Positions 38,543 to 48,494 of a DNA stretch of 64,000 nt are shown here, one piece after another. The position numbers and the translations under genes are program-made. Source of the DNA: Vicinamibacterales bacterium. GTDB taxonomy: Bacteria > Acidobacteriota > Vicinamibacteria > Vicinamibacterales > UBA2999. Location of the stretch: positions 310,001 to 374,000 of the forward strand of contig JBAZYO010000005.1 of NCBI GenBank assembly GCA_041659285.1. The letters are read 5' to 3'. The notes under the pieces are model-generated. The model had not been told where the DNA came from, ran no database searches, and saw only the letters and a program-made list of their open reading frames with translations. Positions within the stretch are counted from its first letter, which is position 1. Every line of letters starts with the position of its first letter.

Positions 38543-41500
38543 ATGCCTCGTTGTCGGATTTCTTGGCTCGCCGTCTTCGTCTTGAGTGTTGCCACATCGG
38601 CGTTTGGTCAGGCCGCTTCCTCACTACGCGGAAAAGTCGTGGACGCCCAGGGCGGCATTCTCCCCGGCGTCACCATCCAGCTGGCGAACGCGCAGTCGGC
38701 GTTCGCACGTTCGATCATTTCCGACGCGTCCGGGACCTACCAGTTCCCCCAGGTGCCGCCCGGCACCTATGAGCTCTCTGCGCAGCTCGAAGGCTTCGCG
38801 CCGGTCAAGCAGCCGGTGACCCTCCGGGTGAGCACGCCGACGACCGTCGACCTGAAGCTGGCCCTCGGCGCGCTGGAGGAGACGGTCACGGTGCAGGCTG
38901 AAGCCATCAGGTTGAACACCACGGACGCGAGCGTCGGCAACGCCTTCGACGAGCGCCAGGTGCGGCAGCTGCCGCTCCTGACGCGCAACGTGGTCGAACT
39001 TCTGAGCCTTCAACCCGGCGTGACGCCGACTGGCGAGGTCGTCGGCGCGCGGCGCGATCAGAACAACGTGACGCTCGACGGCGTCGACGTCAACGACAAC
39101 CAGACGGCCGGCATCGACACCAACGGCCCGACGGCCGGGTATAACTTCAGCACCAACAACTCCTTCCGCGAGAGCGGGTTCAACGCGGCGTTGCCGGTGC
39201 CCCTCGACTCGGTCCAGGAATTCCGCGTCACCGTGGCCGGCCAGAACTCCGACCAGGGCCGCAGTTCCGGTGGCCAGGTGTCGCTCGTGACCAAGAGCGG
39301 GACCAACCAGTTTCATGGTTCCGGCTACGAGTACAACCGCAACACCGCGACCTCAGCCAACAGCTGGTTCAGCAATCGTGCGGGCATCCCGAAGGAGCAG
39401 CTGAAGCGCGATCAGTACGGCGCCTCGCTCGGCGGCCCTGTGAAGAGCAACCGGGTCTTCTTTTTCGGCAACGTCGAGCGCCGCACCGACGACAGCGCAC
39501 AGAGCGTGCTGCGCCGGGTGCCGTCGGCAACGCTGCGCGCCGGCACGATCATGGCGAAGGCCAACGACGGCCGGACGTACGCGCTCGGTCCCGATGCCTT
39601 GAAGGCCATCGATCCGCTGGGCCTCGGCAACAGCCCGGCCATGCTATCGCTGCTGAACGCGCTGCCGTTGGGGAATGACCCCTCGGCGGGCTTCGACGCC
39701 GGCCTGAACTTCTCGGGCTACCGCTTCAACGCGCCCCTGAGCCTGGACAACCGGGCCTACGTGGGCAAGGTGGACGTCAAGCTCGATCGCTCCAGCTCGC
39801 ATAATCTTTCGGTCCGCCTGTCGCTGGCCGATGCCAATCGCGACGACACCCTGGCGCAGTACCCCGGCCAGGAGTCGGCGGCCCGGTTGATCAACAACAG
39901 CTACGGCATCTCGGCGGCCTACACCGGCGTGCTCTCGCCGAACCTGGTGAACAGCGCCAACTTCGGCCTGACGCGGATCGACCTGCAGCGGACGGGCTCG
40001 CAGTCGACGTCGTTCACATTGGACAGCATCGACGTGGCCACCAACTTCACCCGGCCCTACGTCCGCGTGGCGCCGACCTACAACTTTATCGATGACCTGA
40101 CGTGGACCAAGGGGCGCCACTCGATTACGGCCGGCGTCAACTTCCGGATGGTCAGGAACGACCGCACGAGCTACGCCAACGCGTTCCAGGCGTTCGGCTA
40201 CAGCCGCGGCACGCTGCTCGGCCTGGGTTCGGACATCGTGAATGCCACGCAGTCCTACCTGGCGGCGCAAACGGGCAACCCGGGAATCCGGCTCACCGAC
40301 GCCTCGGCGGTTGGTCGCGCATTCGGCGACCTGTTCGGTGTGCTCACCAACGCGTCGATGACCTACACCTACGATCGCGACGGCAAGCCGCTGCCGATCG
40401 GGACCCCGGCGGTCAGGAACTTCGCGAGCAACGAGTGGGAGGTGTACGTCGGGGATAACTGGCGCGTGACGCCGAACCTCACGCTCAGCTACGGCCTGCG
40501 CTACATGAACCTGGGCGTGCCGTACGAGCAGAACGGCTTCCAGGTCGCGTCGACCTTCCCGCTCGAACAGTACTTCGACGAGCGCAAGACGCTGTCCAGC
40601 CAAGGCGTGCCGAGCAACGCCATGCCGCATAACTGGCTCGATTACGACCTGAGCGGCCCGGCGAATGGCGCGACCAGCTGGTATCGCCCTGACAACAACA
40701 ACTTCGCGCCGCGGGTCGGGTTCGCCTACGCCCCGTCGGGCGGGTTCCTGGAGACGCTGCTCGGGACGGGCGGCGTCGTCCGTGGCGGTGCCGGCATCGT
40801 CTACGACCGCTTCGGCAGCAACCTGGTGACGCAGTTCGATAGCTCGGCCTCGTTCGGCCTCAGCGAGATCGTGCGCGGCCCGACGGTCAACTTCACGACC
40901 GGGCCACGGTATCAAGGCGCGTTCCCGGCGATTGCCGACGGCCCCGCGCACGCGTTTCCGTACACCGCGCCGCTCGTCGACTACATCGGCGGCGGCTACA
41001 TGGGCATCGCCAGCGACCTCCACGCGCCCTACGCGTTCAACGCCAATGTCTCGGTGGCGCGTCCGCTGCGCGGCGGCATGACGGTGGAAGCCGGGTACAT
41101 CGGCCGCTGGGGCCGCGACTCGCTCATGCAGATCGACGCCGGCGGTTGGGCGGTGCTCTTCCGCGACCCGGCGACTGGACAGAGCTGGAAGGAGATGGCT
41201 CAGGCCATTCGCGGGTATCGCGACGCGGGCGTCGACCCCACGGCCATCAGGACCAATCCCGGCCTGGTGGCGCCCATTCCGTTCATCGAGAGCATGATGC
41301 CGCGGCTTGCCAACCTCTACTTCCCGGGCAGCGCCACGGCGAACTACTACAACCTCATCTGGGGCCAGAACGGCGGCAGCGACGCCGACGCCACGCACGC
41401 CATCGACCGGGTGCGGTCGGCCCAGTTCCCCAACTGCATCATCAAGACGGGATGCAACACGCTCTACCCGTCGCAGAGCAGCTCCATGTCGATGTGGACC

Positions 41501-42259
41501 AACGCCGGCTACTCGAACTTCAACGGCGCCACGCTCTCGCTCCGCAAGGTCTTCAGCCAGGGCTATTCGTTCGATATCAACTACACGTGGTCGCATTCGC
41601 AGGACAACGGTGGTGCGGCGGAGGCCGGCGCGGGGACGTCGGGCGCGATCATGCTGAACCCCTACGACTACAACGCCTTCTACGGGGATTCGGACTTCGA
41701 CATCCGGCACAACCTCAACGTCAACGTGGTTGTCGGGCTGCCGTTCGGGCAGGGTCACGCGTTGCTGTCGAACGCCGGCGGCCTGGTCAACGCGCTCGTC
41801 GAGGGATGGCAAATCTCCGGGATCTTCCGCTACAACTCCGGGTTGCCCACCGCGGTGGCCTACTCGGGTATCTGGCCGACGCACTACGCGGTGTCGGCGG
41901 TGGCGTATCCGGTCGGCGACTACAGCGATCACATCACCACCAACCAGAAGGGAAATCCCGCCCTCTTCGACTCGACCACCGAAGCCGCCAACTGGCGGCC
42001 GATGCTGCCGGGCGAAGTGGGCATGCGGGCCTCGGTGCGCCTGGACGATGTCTACAACACCGACCTCGCGGTGACCAAGTCCTTCAATCTGCCGTGGGCC
42101 GGCCAGCGCCTGCAGTTCAGGGCCGAGGCGTTCAACGCCTTCAACAACGTCAACTTCACCAACGTCGCGCTCGACGCGAATTCCCCCGCGAGCTTCGGTC
42201 AGTTCACCGGCACGACCCCGCCGCGGGTCATGCAGTTCGCGCTTCGCTACGAGTTCTGA
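38543..42259 (+). CDS. Oar-like TonB-dependent receptor with N-terminal carboxypeptidase-regulatory-like domain
   Basis: A 1238-aa outer-membrane transporter. Order: signal peptide (SWLAVFVLSVATSAFGQA), a CarboxypepD_reg-like beta-sandwich (about 25-110: GKVVDAQGGILPGVTIQL, GTYQFPQVPPGTYELSAQLEGF), plug (LPLLTRNVVELLSLQPGV, NNVTLDGVDVNDN), and a large barrel ending LRYEF. ATG 38543 follows CAGGAG and starts the signal peptide. Such Oar/TonB proteins are expanded in Acidobacteriota and are thought to take up large or complex ligands, including peptides and glycans. Here it heads a co-directional set, 21 bp before the cytochrome/DUF1549 gene, so its ligand may be the substrate of that set. Confidence 0.92.
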   Translation: MPRCRISWLAVFVLSVATSAFGQAASSLRGKVVDAQGGILPGVTIQLANAQSAFARSIISDASGTYQFPQVPPGTYELSAQLEGFAPVKQPVTLRVSTPTTVDLKLALGALEETVTVQAEAIRLNTTDASVGNAFDERQVRQLPLLTRNVVELLSLQPGVTPTGEVVGARRDQNNVTLDGVDVNDNQTAGIDTNGPTAGYNFSTNNSFRESGFNAALPVPLDSVQEFRVTVAGQNSDQGRSSGGQVSLVTKSGTNQFHGSGYEYNRNTATSANSWFSNRAGIPKEQLKRDQYGASLGGPVKSNRVFFFGNVERRTDDSAQSVLRRVPSATLRAGTIMAKANDGRTYALGPDALKAIDPLGLGNSPAMLSLLNALPLGNDPSAGFDAGLNFSGYRFNAPLSLDNRAYVGKVDVKLDRSSSHNLSVRLSLADANRDDTLAQYPGQESAARLINNSYGISAAYTGVLSPNLVNSANFGLTRIDLQRTGSQSTSFTLDSIDVATNFTRPYVRVAPTYNFIDDLTWTKGRHSITAGVNFRMVRNDRTSYANAFQAFGYSRGTLLGLGSDIVNATQSYLAAQTGNPGIRLTDASAVGRAFGDLFGVLTNASMTYTYDRDGKPLPIGTPAVRNFASNEWEVYVGDNWRVTPNLTLSYGLRYMNLGVPYEQNGFQVASTFPLEQYFDERKTLSSQGVPSNAMPHNWLDYDLSGPANGATSWYRPDNNNFAPRVGFAYAPSGGFLETLLGTGGVVRGGAGIVYDRFGSNLVTQFDSSASFGLSEIVRGPTVNFTTGPRYQGAFPAIADGPAHAFPYTAPLVDYIGGGYMGIASDLHAPYAFNANVSVARPLRGGMTVEAGYIGRWGRDSLMQIDAGGWAVLFRDPATGQSWKEMAQAIRGYRDAGVDPTAIRTNPGLVAPIPFIESMMPRLANLYFPGSATANYYNLIWGQNGGSDADATHAIDRVRSAQFPNCIIKTGCNTLYPSQSSSMSMWTNAGYSNFNGATLSLRKVFSQGYSFDINYTWSHSQDNGGAAEAGAGTSGAIMLNPYDYNAFYGDSDFDIRHNLNVNVVVGLPFGQGHALLSNAGGLVNALVEGWQISGIFRYNSGLPTAVAYSGIWPTHYAVSAVAYPVGDYSDHITTNQKGNPALFDSTTEAANWRPMLPGEVGMRASVRLDDVYNTDLAVTKSFNLPWAGQRLQFRAEAFNAFNNVNFTNVALDANSPASFGQFTGTTPPRVMQFALRYEF

Positions 42260-42280
42260 TCGGCGATGGAGAAAACGACG

Positions 42281-45200
42281 ATGAGGCGTTCTGCGATTGC
42301 CCTGTTCGGGATTGCGGCCACCGGGCTTCTGTGGGTGTCGATGTCCACCCTCGAGGCCCAGTCGGCGCCCGACCCGCAGTTCTACGAGAAGCACATCAAG
42401 CTGGTTTTCGCGACCAACTGCCTGGCGTGCCACGGGGACACCGCGCGCGGCGGCCTGCGCGTGGACTCGAGGGAGGCGCTGCTCAAGGGCGGCAAGTCCG
42501 GCCCTGCGGTCGTCACCGGCGACCCGGACAAGAGTCTCCTGATGGCGGCGGTGCGGCACACCGGCGCCGTCAAGATGCCGCTTGGCGGCAAGTTGGCCGA
42601 CAGCGAGATCGCCGACCTTGCCACCTGGATCAAGGACGGCCTCGTGTGGCCCGAAGTGGCGACGGAGAGCGGCAAGCCCGTCGCCGTCCTGACCGAGTTC
42701 TTCGAGTCGCACATCCGGCCGGTGCTCGCCCAACAGTGCTTCTCGTGCCACACGAGCTCGAAACAGGGCGGGCTGCGCCTCGACTCGCGGGCCGGGCTGC
42801 TGCAAGGCGGAAACTCCGGCGCCGCCGTGGTGCCCGGTGACCCCGACAAGAGCGTCCTGCTGAGCGCGATTCGCCACAGCGGCGCGCTGCGGATGCCGAA
42901 GGGCGGCACGCGCCTCCCCGACACCGACATCGCGAACTTCACCGCGTGGATCAAGGATGGCGCGTTCTGGCCGGTCGAGACGACCACCGTGAAGGAGTAC
43001 TCGGCGGAGCAACGGAAGCTATGGTCGGTGCAGCCGCTGCAGAAGGTGGTGGTGCCGGACGTGAAGGACGCGGCCTGGCCGCTGAACGACATCGACCGTT
43101 TCGTCCTCGCGAAACTGGAGCAGGAGGGCCTGAAGCCCGGCGCCCTCGCCGATCGCCGGACGCTCCTGCGCCGGGTCAGCAACGACCTGGTCGGCCTGAT
43201 GCCAAGCCACGAGCAGGTGGAGGCGTTCGAGGCCGACACCTCGCCGGACGCCTACGAGAAGATCGTCGATCGGCTGCTCGCCTCGCCGCAGTACGGCGAG
43301 CAGTGGGCGCGCCACTGGATGGACACCGTCCGCTACGGCGAAGACGACTACAACGTCGGCGGCGGACCGGAGCGCACCGAGAAGTATCCCTTCGCCTACC
43401 TGTATCGCGATTGGCTCATCGGCGCCCTGAACGACGACATCGGCTACGACATGTTCGTCAAGACGCAGCTCGCCGCCGACCTCCTGGACGAGAAGGTGCG
43501 CGACAAGAACATCGCGGCGCTCGGCATGAACGGCAACGGCATGTGGATCTTCACGGCCGGTCCCGCGCCGGTCGAGCGCGCTGACGAGTGGCACGACAAG
43601 GTCGACGTCACGAGCAAGGCCTTCATGGGCCTGACGGTCGGCTGCGCGCGCTGCCACGACCACAAGTTCGACGCCATCTACACGAAGGACTACTACTCGA
43701 TGGCGAGCGTCTTCGCCAGCTCGCGCTTCAAAGACTACGCGCGCGTCCCGAAGGCGGTGGCCGACGAGTACGAGAAGCAGACCAAGCTCCTCGAGAAGAA
43801 GAACGAGGCGCTGACCAAGTTCCTCGACAACGCCTCGGCCCTCTACGCCCAGATGCTCTTCGCGCAGACCGAGACCTACATGCTCGCCGCGTGGAAGGTG
43901 GAGACCGCGAAGCGGGCCACCGTCGAGACCGTGGCCGACGACACCAAGCTCGATCCCGAGCTGCTCGGCCGGTGGGTCCGCTTCCTGAAGAAGAAGCCCG
44001 ACAACTACTCCGCGCTGACGCCGTGGCAGGGAATGATTGCGAAGAAGGGCACGGAAGACGACGCCAAGGCGCTGGCGAAGGAGTTTGTCGCGAAGGTCGC
44101 CGAGATCAACGAGAAGCAGATCGCGCTCACGAAAGACAACGAGGTCACCCTCGCGCAGTACAAGAACGCCGACGACTTCTTCGATCCGCTCCCGAACGGT
44201 AAGAAGCGCAAGCTGAACGCCTACCAGATCGACCTGAAGAGCCTGGAGCGCGAAGACAACCAGCTGTGGCGCGACGTCTTCGACGCCGACGTCCCGGAGG
44301 CGACGGCTGATGTCGACCCCGATCCGCGGCGCCGCAAGCCCGGCTTGTTGAAGCTCACCGACGGGGCGTTGGAGCGCCGGCTGACGGCCGACCTGAAGCT
44401 GCACGTGGACCGCGCGCGCGTGGAGATCGACGCCTTCAAGAAGGCGATGCCGCCGCGGCCGCCGTTTGTCTATGGCATCGAGGACCTGAAGGAGCCGGCC
44501 GACCTCAAGGTGTTCGTGCGCGGCAATCCCTACGCCTTCGGCGAGGACGCCGCTCGCGCGCTGCCGTCGATCCTCAACAACGGGACGCAGAAGGTGTTCT
44601 CGAAGGGCAGCGGCCGCCTCGAGCTCGCCGACGAGATCGTCAAGCATCCCATCTCCTCCCGCACGGTCGTCAACCGGCTGTGGCGCTGGCACACGGGCCG
44701 CGGCATCGTCGATACGCCGAACAACCTCGGGATGGCGGGCGACCGTCCGTCGAATCCGGAACTGCTGGAGTACCTGGCGTCCCGGTTCGAAGCTGACGGC
44801 CGCTCGTGGAAGAAGTTCGCGAAGCTCGTGGTCATGTCCCGGATGTACCAGTTGAGCACGGCCGCCGTGCCCGGGAACATGACCAAGGACCCCGATAACC
44901 GGTTCTTCTGGCGTGCCAACCGTCAGCGCCTGACCGCCGAAGGCATCTGGGACAACCTTCTGCTGGCGTCGAGCTCGCTCGACCTGAAGGGCATCGGCGG
45001 CCCCTCGGAGGCCCTCACCGAAAAGACGACGAGACGCGGGGTCTACGGCGCGGTGAGCCGCATGTATCCGGCCGATTTCCAGACCGTCTTCGATGCGCCG
45101 ACGGCGACGATCTCAACCGAGAAGCGCTACGCGACCAACGTGCCGCAACAGCGCCTCTTCTTCCTCAACAACACCTTCGTGGAGGCCCAGGCGCAGAAGT

Positions 45201-45469
45201 TGGCCGACCAGGTGAAGACCGCCGGCGACGAGGCCGCGCAAGCGACGCGCGCGTTCGAGATCGTGCTGCAGCGCGACCCGACGGCGGAAGAACTGCGGGA
45301 GGCGGTGGGGTTCCTGCGCCGGCCGCCGTTGAAGGCGCACGCTGTCGAGCAGGGGGGCGGCGAAGGGGTCCGCGACGCCGAGGCCGCGCCACCGAAGCGG
45401 CCGGATTCCCTGCTCCGGTCGTTCTGCTGGGCGCTGCTCAGCTCAAACGAGTTCCTGTTCGTCAACTAG
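42281..45469 (+). CDS. Planctomycete-type cytochrome c / DUF1549 / DUF1553 protein
   Basis: A 1062-aa exported protein. Two PSCyt1-type cytochrome domains (CLACHG near residue 43 and CFSCHT near 150, each followed by GGLRxDSR and a GDPDKS segment) precede DUF1549 (WPLNDIDRFVLAKLEQEGLKP, QWARHWMDTVRYGE). A third CxxCH (CARCHDHKFD) lies inside this region. The C-terminal third is DUF1553 (SRTVVNRLWRWHTGRGIVDTPNNLG, NRQRLTAEGIWDNLLLAS). ATG 42281 is chosen because GGAG at 42268-42271 lies 9 nt upstream. These proteins pair with DUF1501 proteins, encoded next, in Planctomycetes and Acidobacteria; their reaction is not known to me. A periplasmic redox or degradative role is likely. Confidence 0.9.
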   Translation: MRRSAIALFGIAATGLLWVSMSTLEAQSAPDPQFYEKHIKLVFATNCLACHGDTARGGLRVDSREALLKGGKSGPAVVTGDPDKSLLMAAVRHTGAVKMPLGGKLADSEIADLATWIKDGLVWPEVATESGKPVAVLTEFFESHIRPVLAQQCFSCHTSSKQGGLRLDSRAGLLQGGNSGAAVVPGDPDKSVLLSAIRHSGALRMPKGGTRLPDTDIANFTAWIKDGAFWPVETTTVKEYSAEQRKLWSVQPLQKVVVPDVKDAAWPLNDIDRFVLAKLEQEGLKPGALADRRTLLRRVSNDLVGLMPSHEQVEAFEADTSPDAYEKIVDRLLASPQYGEQWARHWMDTVRYGEDDYNVGGGPERTEKYPFAYLYRDWLIGALNDDIGYDMFVKTQLAADLLDEKVRDKNIAALGMNGNGMWIFTAGPAPVERADEWHDKVDVTSKAFMGLTVGCARCHDHKFDAIYTKDYYSMASVFASSRFKDYARVPKAVADEYEKQTKLLEKKNEALTKFLDNASALYAQMLFAQTETYMLAAWKVETAKRATVETVADDTKLDPELLGRWVRFLKKKPDNYSALTPWQGMIAKKGTEDDAKALAKEFVAKVAEINEKQIALTKDNEVTLAQYKNADDFFDPLPNGKKRKLNAYQIDLKSLEREDNQLWRDVFDADVPEATADVDPDPRRRKPGLLKLTDGALERRLTADLKLHVDRARVEIDAFKKAMPPRPPFVYGIEDLKEPADLKVFVRGNPYAFGEDAARALPSILNNGTQKVFSKGSGRLELADEIVKHPISSRTVVNRLWRWHTGRGIVDTPNNLGMAGDRPSNPELLEYLASRFEADGRSWKKFAKLVVMSRMYQLSTAAVPGNMTKDPDNRFFWRANRQRLTAEGIWDNLLLASSSLDLKGIGGPSEALTEKTTRRGVYGAVSRMYPADFQTVFDAPTATISTEKRYATNVPQQRLFFLNNTFVEAQAQKLADQVKTAGDEAAQATRAFEIVLQRDPTAEELREAVGFLRRPPLKAHAVEQGGGEGVRDAEAAPPKRPDSLLRSFCWALLSSNEFLFVN

Positions 45470-45497
45470 GCCACGTCGCCTCACGGAGCAAGTCGTC

Positions 45498-46958
45498 ATG
45501 TCATGCAACCACACGTTCAAGCCCATCACCCGCCGTCAGGCGCTTTCGAGAATGGGCGGCGGTTTCGGCCTTGTCGCCCTGTCCAGCATGTTGAGCGAGT
45601 CGCTCCTGCAAGCGGCGGCCAAGCCGGCAAAGCCGGTCAACACGGCCTTGAACGGCGTCATCAAGCAGCTCGATTTCAAGCCGAAGGCCAAGCGCGTCAT
45701 CTTCCTGATGATGAACGGCGGCGTGTCGCACGTGGACACGTTCGATCCCAAGCCGATGCTGGACAAGTACCACGGCCAGCCCCTGCCGGGCGGACAGATC
45801 CTCACGCAGCGCAAGACCGGCAACCTGATGAAGTCGCCCTTCAAGTTCGAGAAGCACGGGCAGAGCGGCACGGAGCTGAGCGACCTGTGGCCGCACCTGG
45901 GCTCGGTCGCCGACGACATCTGCGTGGTGCGCTCGATGTGGTCGGAGATCCCGAACCACGAACCGGCGATCACGCTGATGAACACGGGCTCGTTGCTGAT
46001 CGGCCGCCCGTCGATGGGCGCGTGGATCACCTACGGCCTGGGCAGCGAGAACCAGAACCTGCCCGGCTACATGGTGCTCACGCCCACCGAGCCGCTCACC
46101 GTGGGCAGCCCCTTATGGAGCTCCTCGTTCCTGCCGGCCGTCCACCAGGGCGTCGTCGTGCACAACCAGTACGTCGAGGGCGAGGCGTTCAAGCCCGAGA
46201 AGGTGATCCCGAACGTGCTGAACCTGAACGATCACGAATCGCAGATTCGTGACATCAGCTTCCTGCGCTACCTGAACGAAACCAACATCAAGCACATGCA
46301 GGCGCGGGACTCCGACCTGGACGCGTCCATCCGCTCGATGGAGACAGCGTTCCGGATGCAAACCGAGGCGCCAGACGTGTTCGACGTGAGCAAGGAGAGC
46401 AAGGCGACGCTGGACATGTATGGGTCCGGCAGCACCGCGCTCGGGTGCCTCATGTCGGCCCGGCTGGTCGAGAAGGGCGTGCGGATGGTGCAGACCTACT
46501 ACGGGAAGGGCGACCCGTGGGACGCGCACAACGACATCATGACCTACCGGAAGCTGGCCAAGGACTCCGACCAGGCCTATGCGGCGCTGATCAAGGACCT
46601 CAAGCAGCGCGGTCTCTTCGAGGACACGCTGGTCGTGTGCGGCACCGAGTTCGGCCGCACGCCCGCCATCCAGACCTCGAACGATAATGCCGTCGGCCTC
46701 GTCAACGGCCGCGACCACAACACGCTCGGCTTTTCCATCTGGCTCGCCGGCGGTGGCATCAAGGGCGGCACGACCTACGGGGCGACGGACGAGTTCGGCT
46801 TCAAGGCCGTCGAGAACAAGGTGCACGTGCACGACCTGCACGCCACCATGCTCTACCTGCTGGGCATCGATCACACCAAGCTGACCTATCACTACTCCGG
46901 CCGCGACTTCCGCCTGACGGACGTGGCCGGAGAGGTCATCCACGGCATCATCGCCTAG
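45498..46958 (+). CDS. DUF1501 protein, Tat-exported, sulfatase/alkaline-phosphatase-like fold
   Basis: A 486-aa protein with a twin-arginine signal (ITRRQALSRMGGGFGLVALSSM). The DUF1501 pattern is clear: VIFLMMNGGVSHVDTFDPKP, PFKFEKHGQSGTELSDLWPHLG, DICVVRSMWSEIPNHEPAITLMNTG, RPSMGAWITYGLG, and near the end FGRTPAIQTS, GRDHNTLGFSIWLAGGGIKGG and DLHATMLYLLGIDHTKLTY. The fold is related to alkaline phosphatase/sulfatase. GGAG lies 9-12 nt before the ATG. It follows the DUF1549/DUF1553 gene by 28 bp and should act with it in the periplasm. Confidence 0.93.
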   Translation: MSCNHTFKPITRRQALSRMGGGFGLVALSSMLSESLLQAAAKPAKPVNTALNGVIKQLDFKPKAKRVIFLMMNGGVSHVDTFDPKPMLDKYHGQPLPGGQILTQRKTGNLMKSPFKFEKHGQSGTELSDLWPHLGSVADDICVVRSMWSEIPNHEPAITLMNTGSLLIGRPSMGAWITYGLGSENQNLPGYMVLTPTEPLTVGSPLWSSSFLPAVHQGVVVHNQYVEGEAFKPEKVIPNVLNLNDHESQIRDISFLRYLNETNIKHMQARDSDLDASIRSMETAFRMQTEAPDVFDVSKESKATLDMYGSGSTALGCLMSARLVEKGVRMVQTYYGKGDPWDAHNDIMTYRKLAKDSDQAYAALIKDLKQRGLFEDTLVVCGTEFGRTPAIQTSNDNAVGLVNGRDHNTLGFSIWLAGGGIKGGTTYGATDEFGFKAVENKVHVHDLHATMLYLLGIDHTKLTYHYSGRDFRLTDVAGEVIHGIIA

Positions 46959-46967
46959 GCCGATCGG

Positions 46968-47063
46968 ATGACGCGCCTACTGTTTTTCGCGTTCTGCCTG
47001 TCCGCCGCCGTGCGCGAGTGGATCAAGACCAAGTGGCCGTTTCAGTCGGTGGAGGCTCCATGA
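46968..47063 (+). CDS. Possible 31-aa small protein coupled to the symporter gene
   Basis: The ORF encodes MTRLLFFAFCLSAAVREWIK followed by TKWPFQSVEAP. Its TGA overlaps the symporter ATG as ATGA, so translation of the two could be coupled. The first 15 residues look like a signal peptide or anchor. VREWIKTKWPF looks like the tail of a larger protein, so this may be a small membrane protein or the scar of a deletion that joined a signal to a C-terminal tail. Confidence 0.35.
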   Translation: MTRLLFFAFCLSAAVREWIKTKWPFQSVEAP

Positions 47064-48490
47064 CCGTGATGTTCTGGCCCGTCGTCATCTTCATGGCGAT
47101 CTCCCTGGCCATTGGGTTGTACACGTATACGCAAGTGCGCGGCTCGAGCGAGCGCTACACCGTCTGTGCGAAGTCGCTGCCCTTCATCGTCGTCGGCACC
47201 ACGTTGATGGCCCAGGCGGTGGATGGCAACGCCACGCTGGGCGCCGTCTCCCTGACCTACACCAGCAGCGTCTGGTCCGGATTCATGATCGCGCTGGGCC
47301 TCGCCGCCAGCCTGCTGATCGTCGGCCGCTTCCTGGCCGCACCGCTCAACCGGATGGACCTCTTGACCCTGCCGGAGTTCTTCTATCGACGATACGGCAC
47401 GGGGACGGAACTGCTGGTTTCGCTCTTGACGATCGTGTCGTTCACGATCCTGATCGCCGGCAACCTGAGCGCCGTCGCCTGGGTCTTGTCCGTCGTCAGC
47501 GGCATGGACTACCTGCCGGCGCTCGTCGTCTCGACCGTGGTCATCGTTACTTACACGATCGCCGGCGGCCTCTACTCCGCCGTATGGACGGACTTCTTCC
47601 AGGTCTATGTCGCCCTTATCGGCTTCGTGGCCGCGGCCGTGTGGCTCATCGCCACGAGGGGGCTCGGCAACATGCTCGCCGCCGTGCCACCGCCGGTCAT
47701 CGACCTCGCGGCGCTCGCCTCCGTCAAAGGGGGCGCGCTGGTGAACTGGTCCGGCGCGATCGCGCTCGCCCTCGGGAACACGATGGCGCTCGACTTCATG
47801 GAACGGGTCTTTGCCGCCAAGGACGGATCGACGGCGCGTCGCGGCTGCTACTACAGCGCGACGATGACGCTCGTCATCGGCGTCTGCGTCGCCGTGGTCG
47901 GCGTGGCGGCCGTGTCGAGCGTCACCGGCATCGACGATCCCCGAGTGGTCCTGCCGGCCATGGCGTCCACCGTGCTGCCCTACTGGGTGGGCGTCATGGT
48001 GTTTTTGGGCGTTCTCGGCGCCTCGATGTCCACCGCGAACGGCGCCATCCTCGTCATCTCCGTCGTGCTGGCGCGCAACGTCATCCAGCGGCACCGCTCC
48101 ACCATCATGGACGATGGCGGGATGCTTCGGCTGTCGAGGGTGATGGCGCTGCCGACGGCGGCGGCGGCCCTGGTGGCGTTTATCAGGCCCGAGCCGGGAA
48201 TTCTGTTGATCATCGCCTTTGATATCGTACTTGCGGGCTGCGTGGTCCCGCTCTTCGCCGGAGTGTACTGGGAGAAGGCGAACAGCACCGGCGCCATCGG
48301 CTCCGTCGTCGTCGGCACGCTCGCGCGACTAGTCGCGCACTTCGTGACGCCGGCCGAGTGGGCGGGCCTCGACACGCTCGTGCCGCCGGTGCTCAGCGCC
48401 ATCACGTTCTACGTCACCTGCCAACTTACGTGGAAGACGGTGCCGAGCCGGCACTACGTGCTCAACGAAATCGCGCAGGAAGGAGTCTGA
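47060..48490 (+). CDS. Sodium:solute symporter (SSS family)
   Basis: A 476-aa inner-membrane transporter with about 13 spans. SSS hallmarks are the early YTYTQVRGSSERYTVCAKSLP, MAQAVDGNATLGAVSLTY, the segment MDLLTLPEFFYRRYGT and TIAGGLYSAVWTDFFQVYVALIG, with GVLGASMSTANGAILVISVV in the sodium-site region. ATG 47060 follows GGAGG; the longer ORF from 47018 is not needed. SSS carriers move urea, amino acids and similar solutes with Na+. Its position just before the DUF1989/carboxylase genes suggests urea or guanidine, or a related compound, as the substrate. Confidence 0.88.
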   Translation: MTVMFWPVVIFMAISLAIGLYTYTQVRGSSERYTVCAKSLPFIVVGTTLMAQAVDGNATLGAVSLTYTSSVWSGFMIALGLAASLLIVGRFLAAPLNRMDLLTLPEFFYRRYGTGTELLVSLLTIVSFTILIAGNLSAVAWVLSVVSGMDYLPALVVSTVVIVTYTIAGGLYSAVWTDFFQVYVALIGFVAAAVWLIATRGLGNMLAAVPPPVIDLAALASVKGGALVNWSGAIALALGNTMALDFMERVFAAKDGSTARRGCYYSATMTLVIGVCVAVVGVAAVSSVTGIDDPRVVLPAMASTVLPYWVGVMVFLGVLGASMSTANGAILVISVVLARNVIQRHRSTIMDDGGMLRLSRVMALPTAAAALVAFIRPEPGILLIIAFDIVLAGCVVPLFAGVYWEKANSTGAIGSVVVGTLARLVAHFVTPAEWAGLDTLVPPVLSAITFYVTCQLTWKTVPSRHYVLNEIAQEGV

Positions 48491-48494
48491 GAGA

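Noticed and set aside
39644..43012. 1122-codon minus-strand ORF across the TonB receptor and the next gene
   Set aside because: It spans the junction of two well-supported plus-strand genes and has the biased composition of an antisense frame with no recognisable domain.
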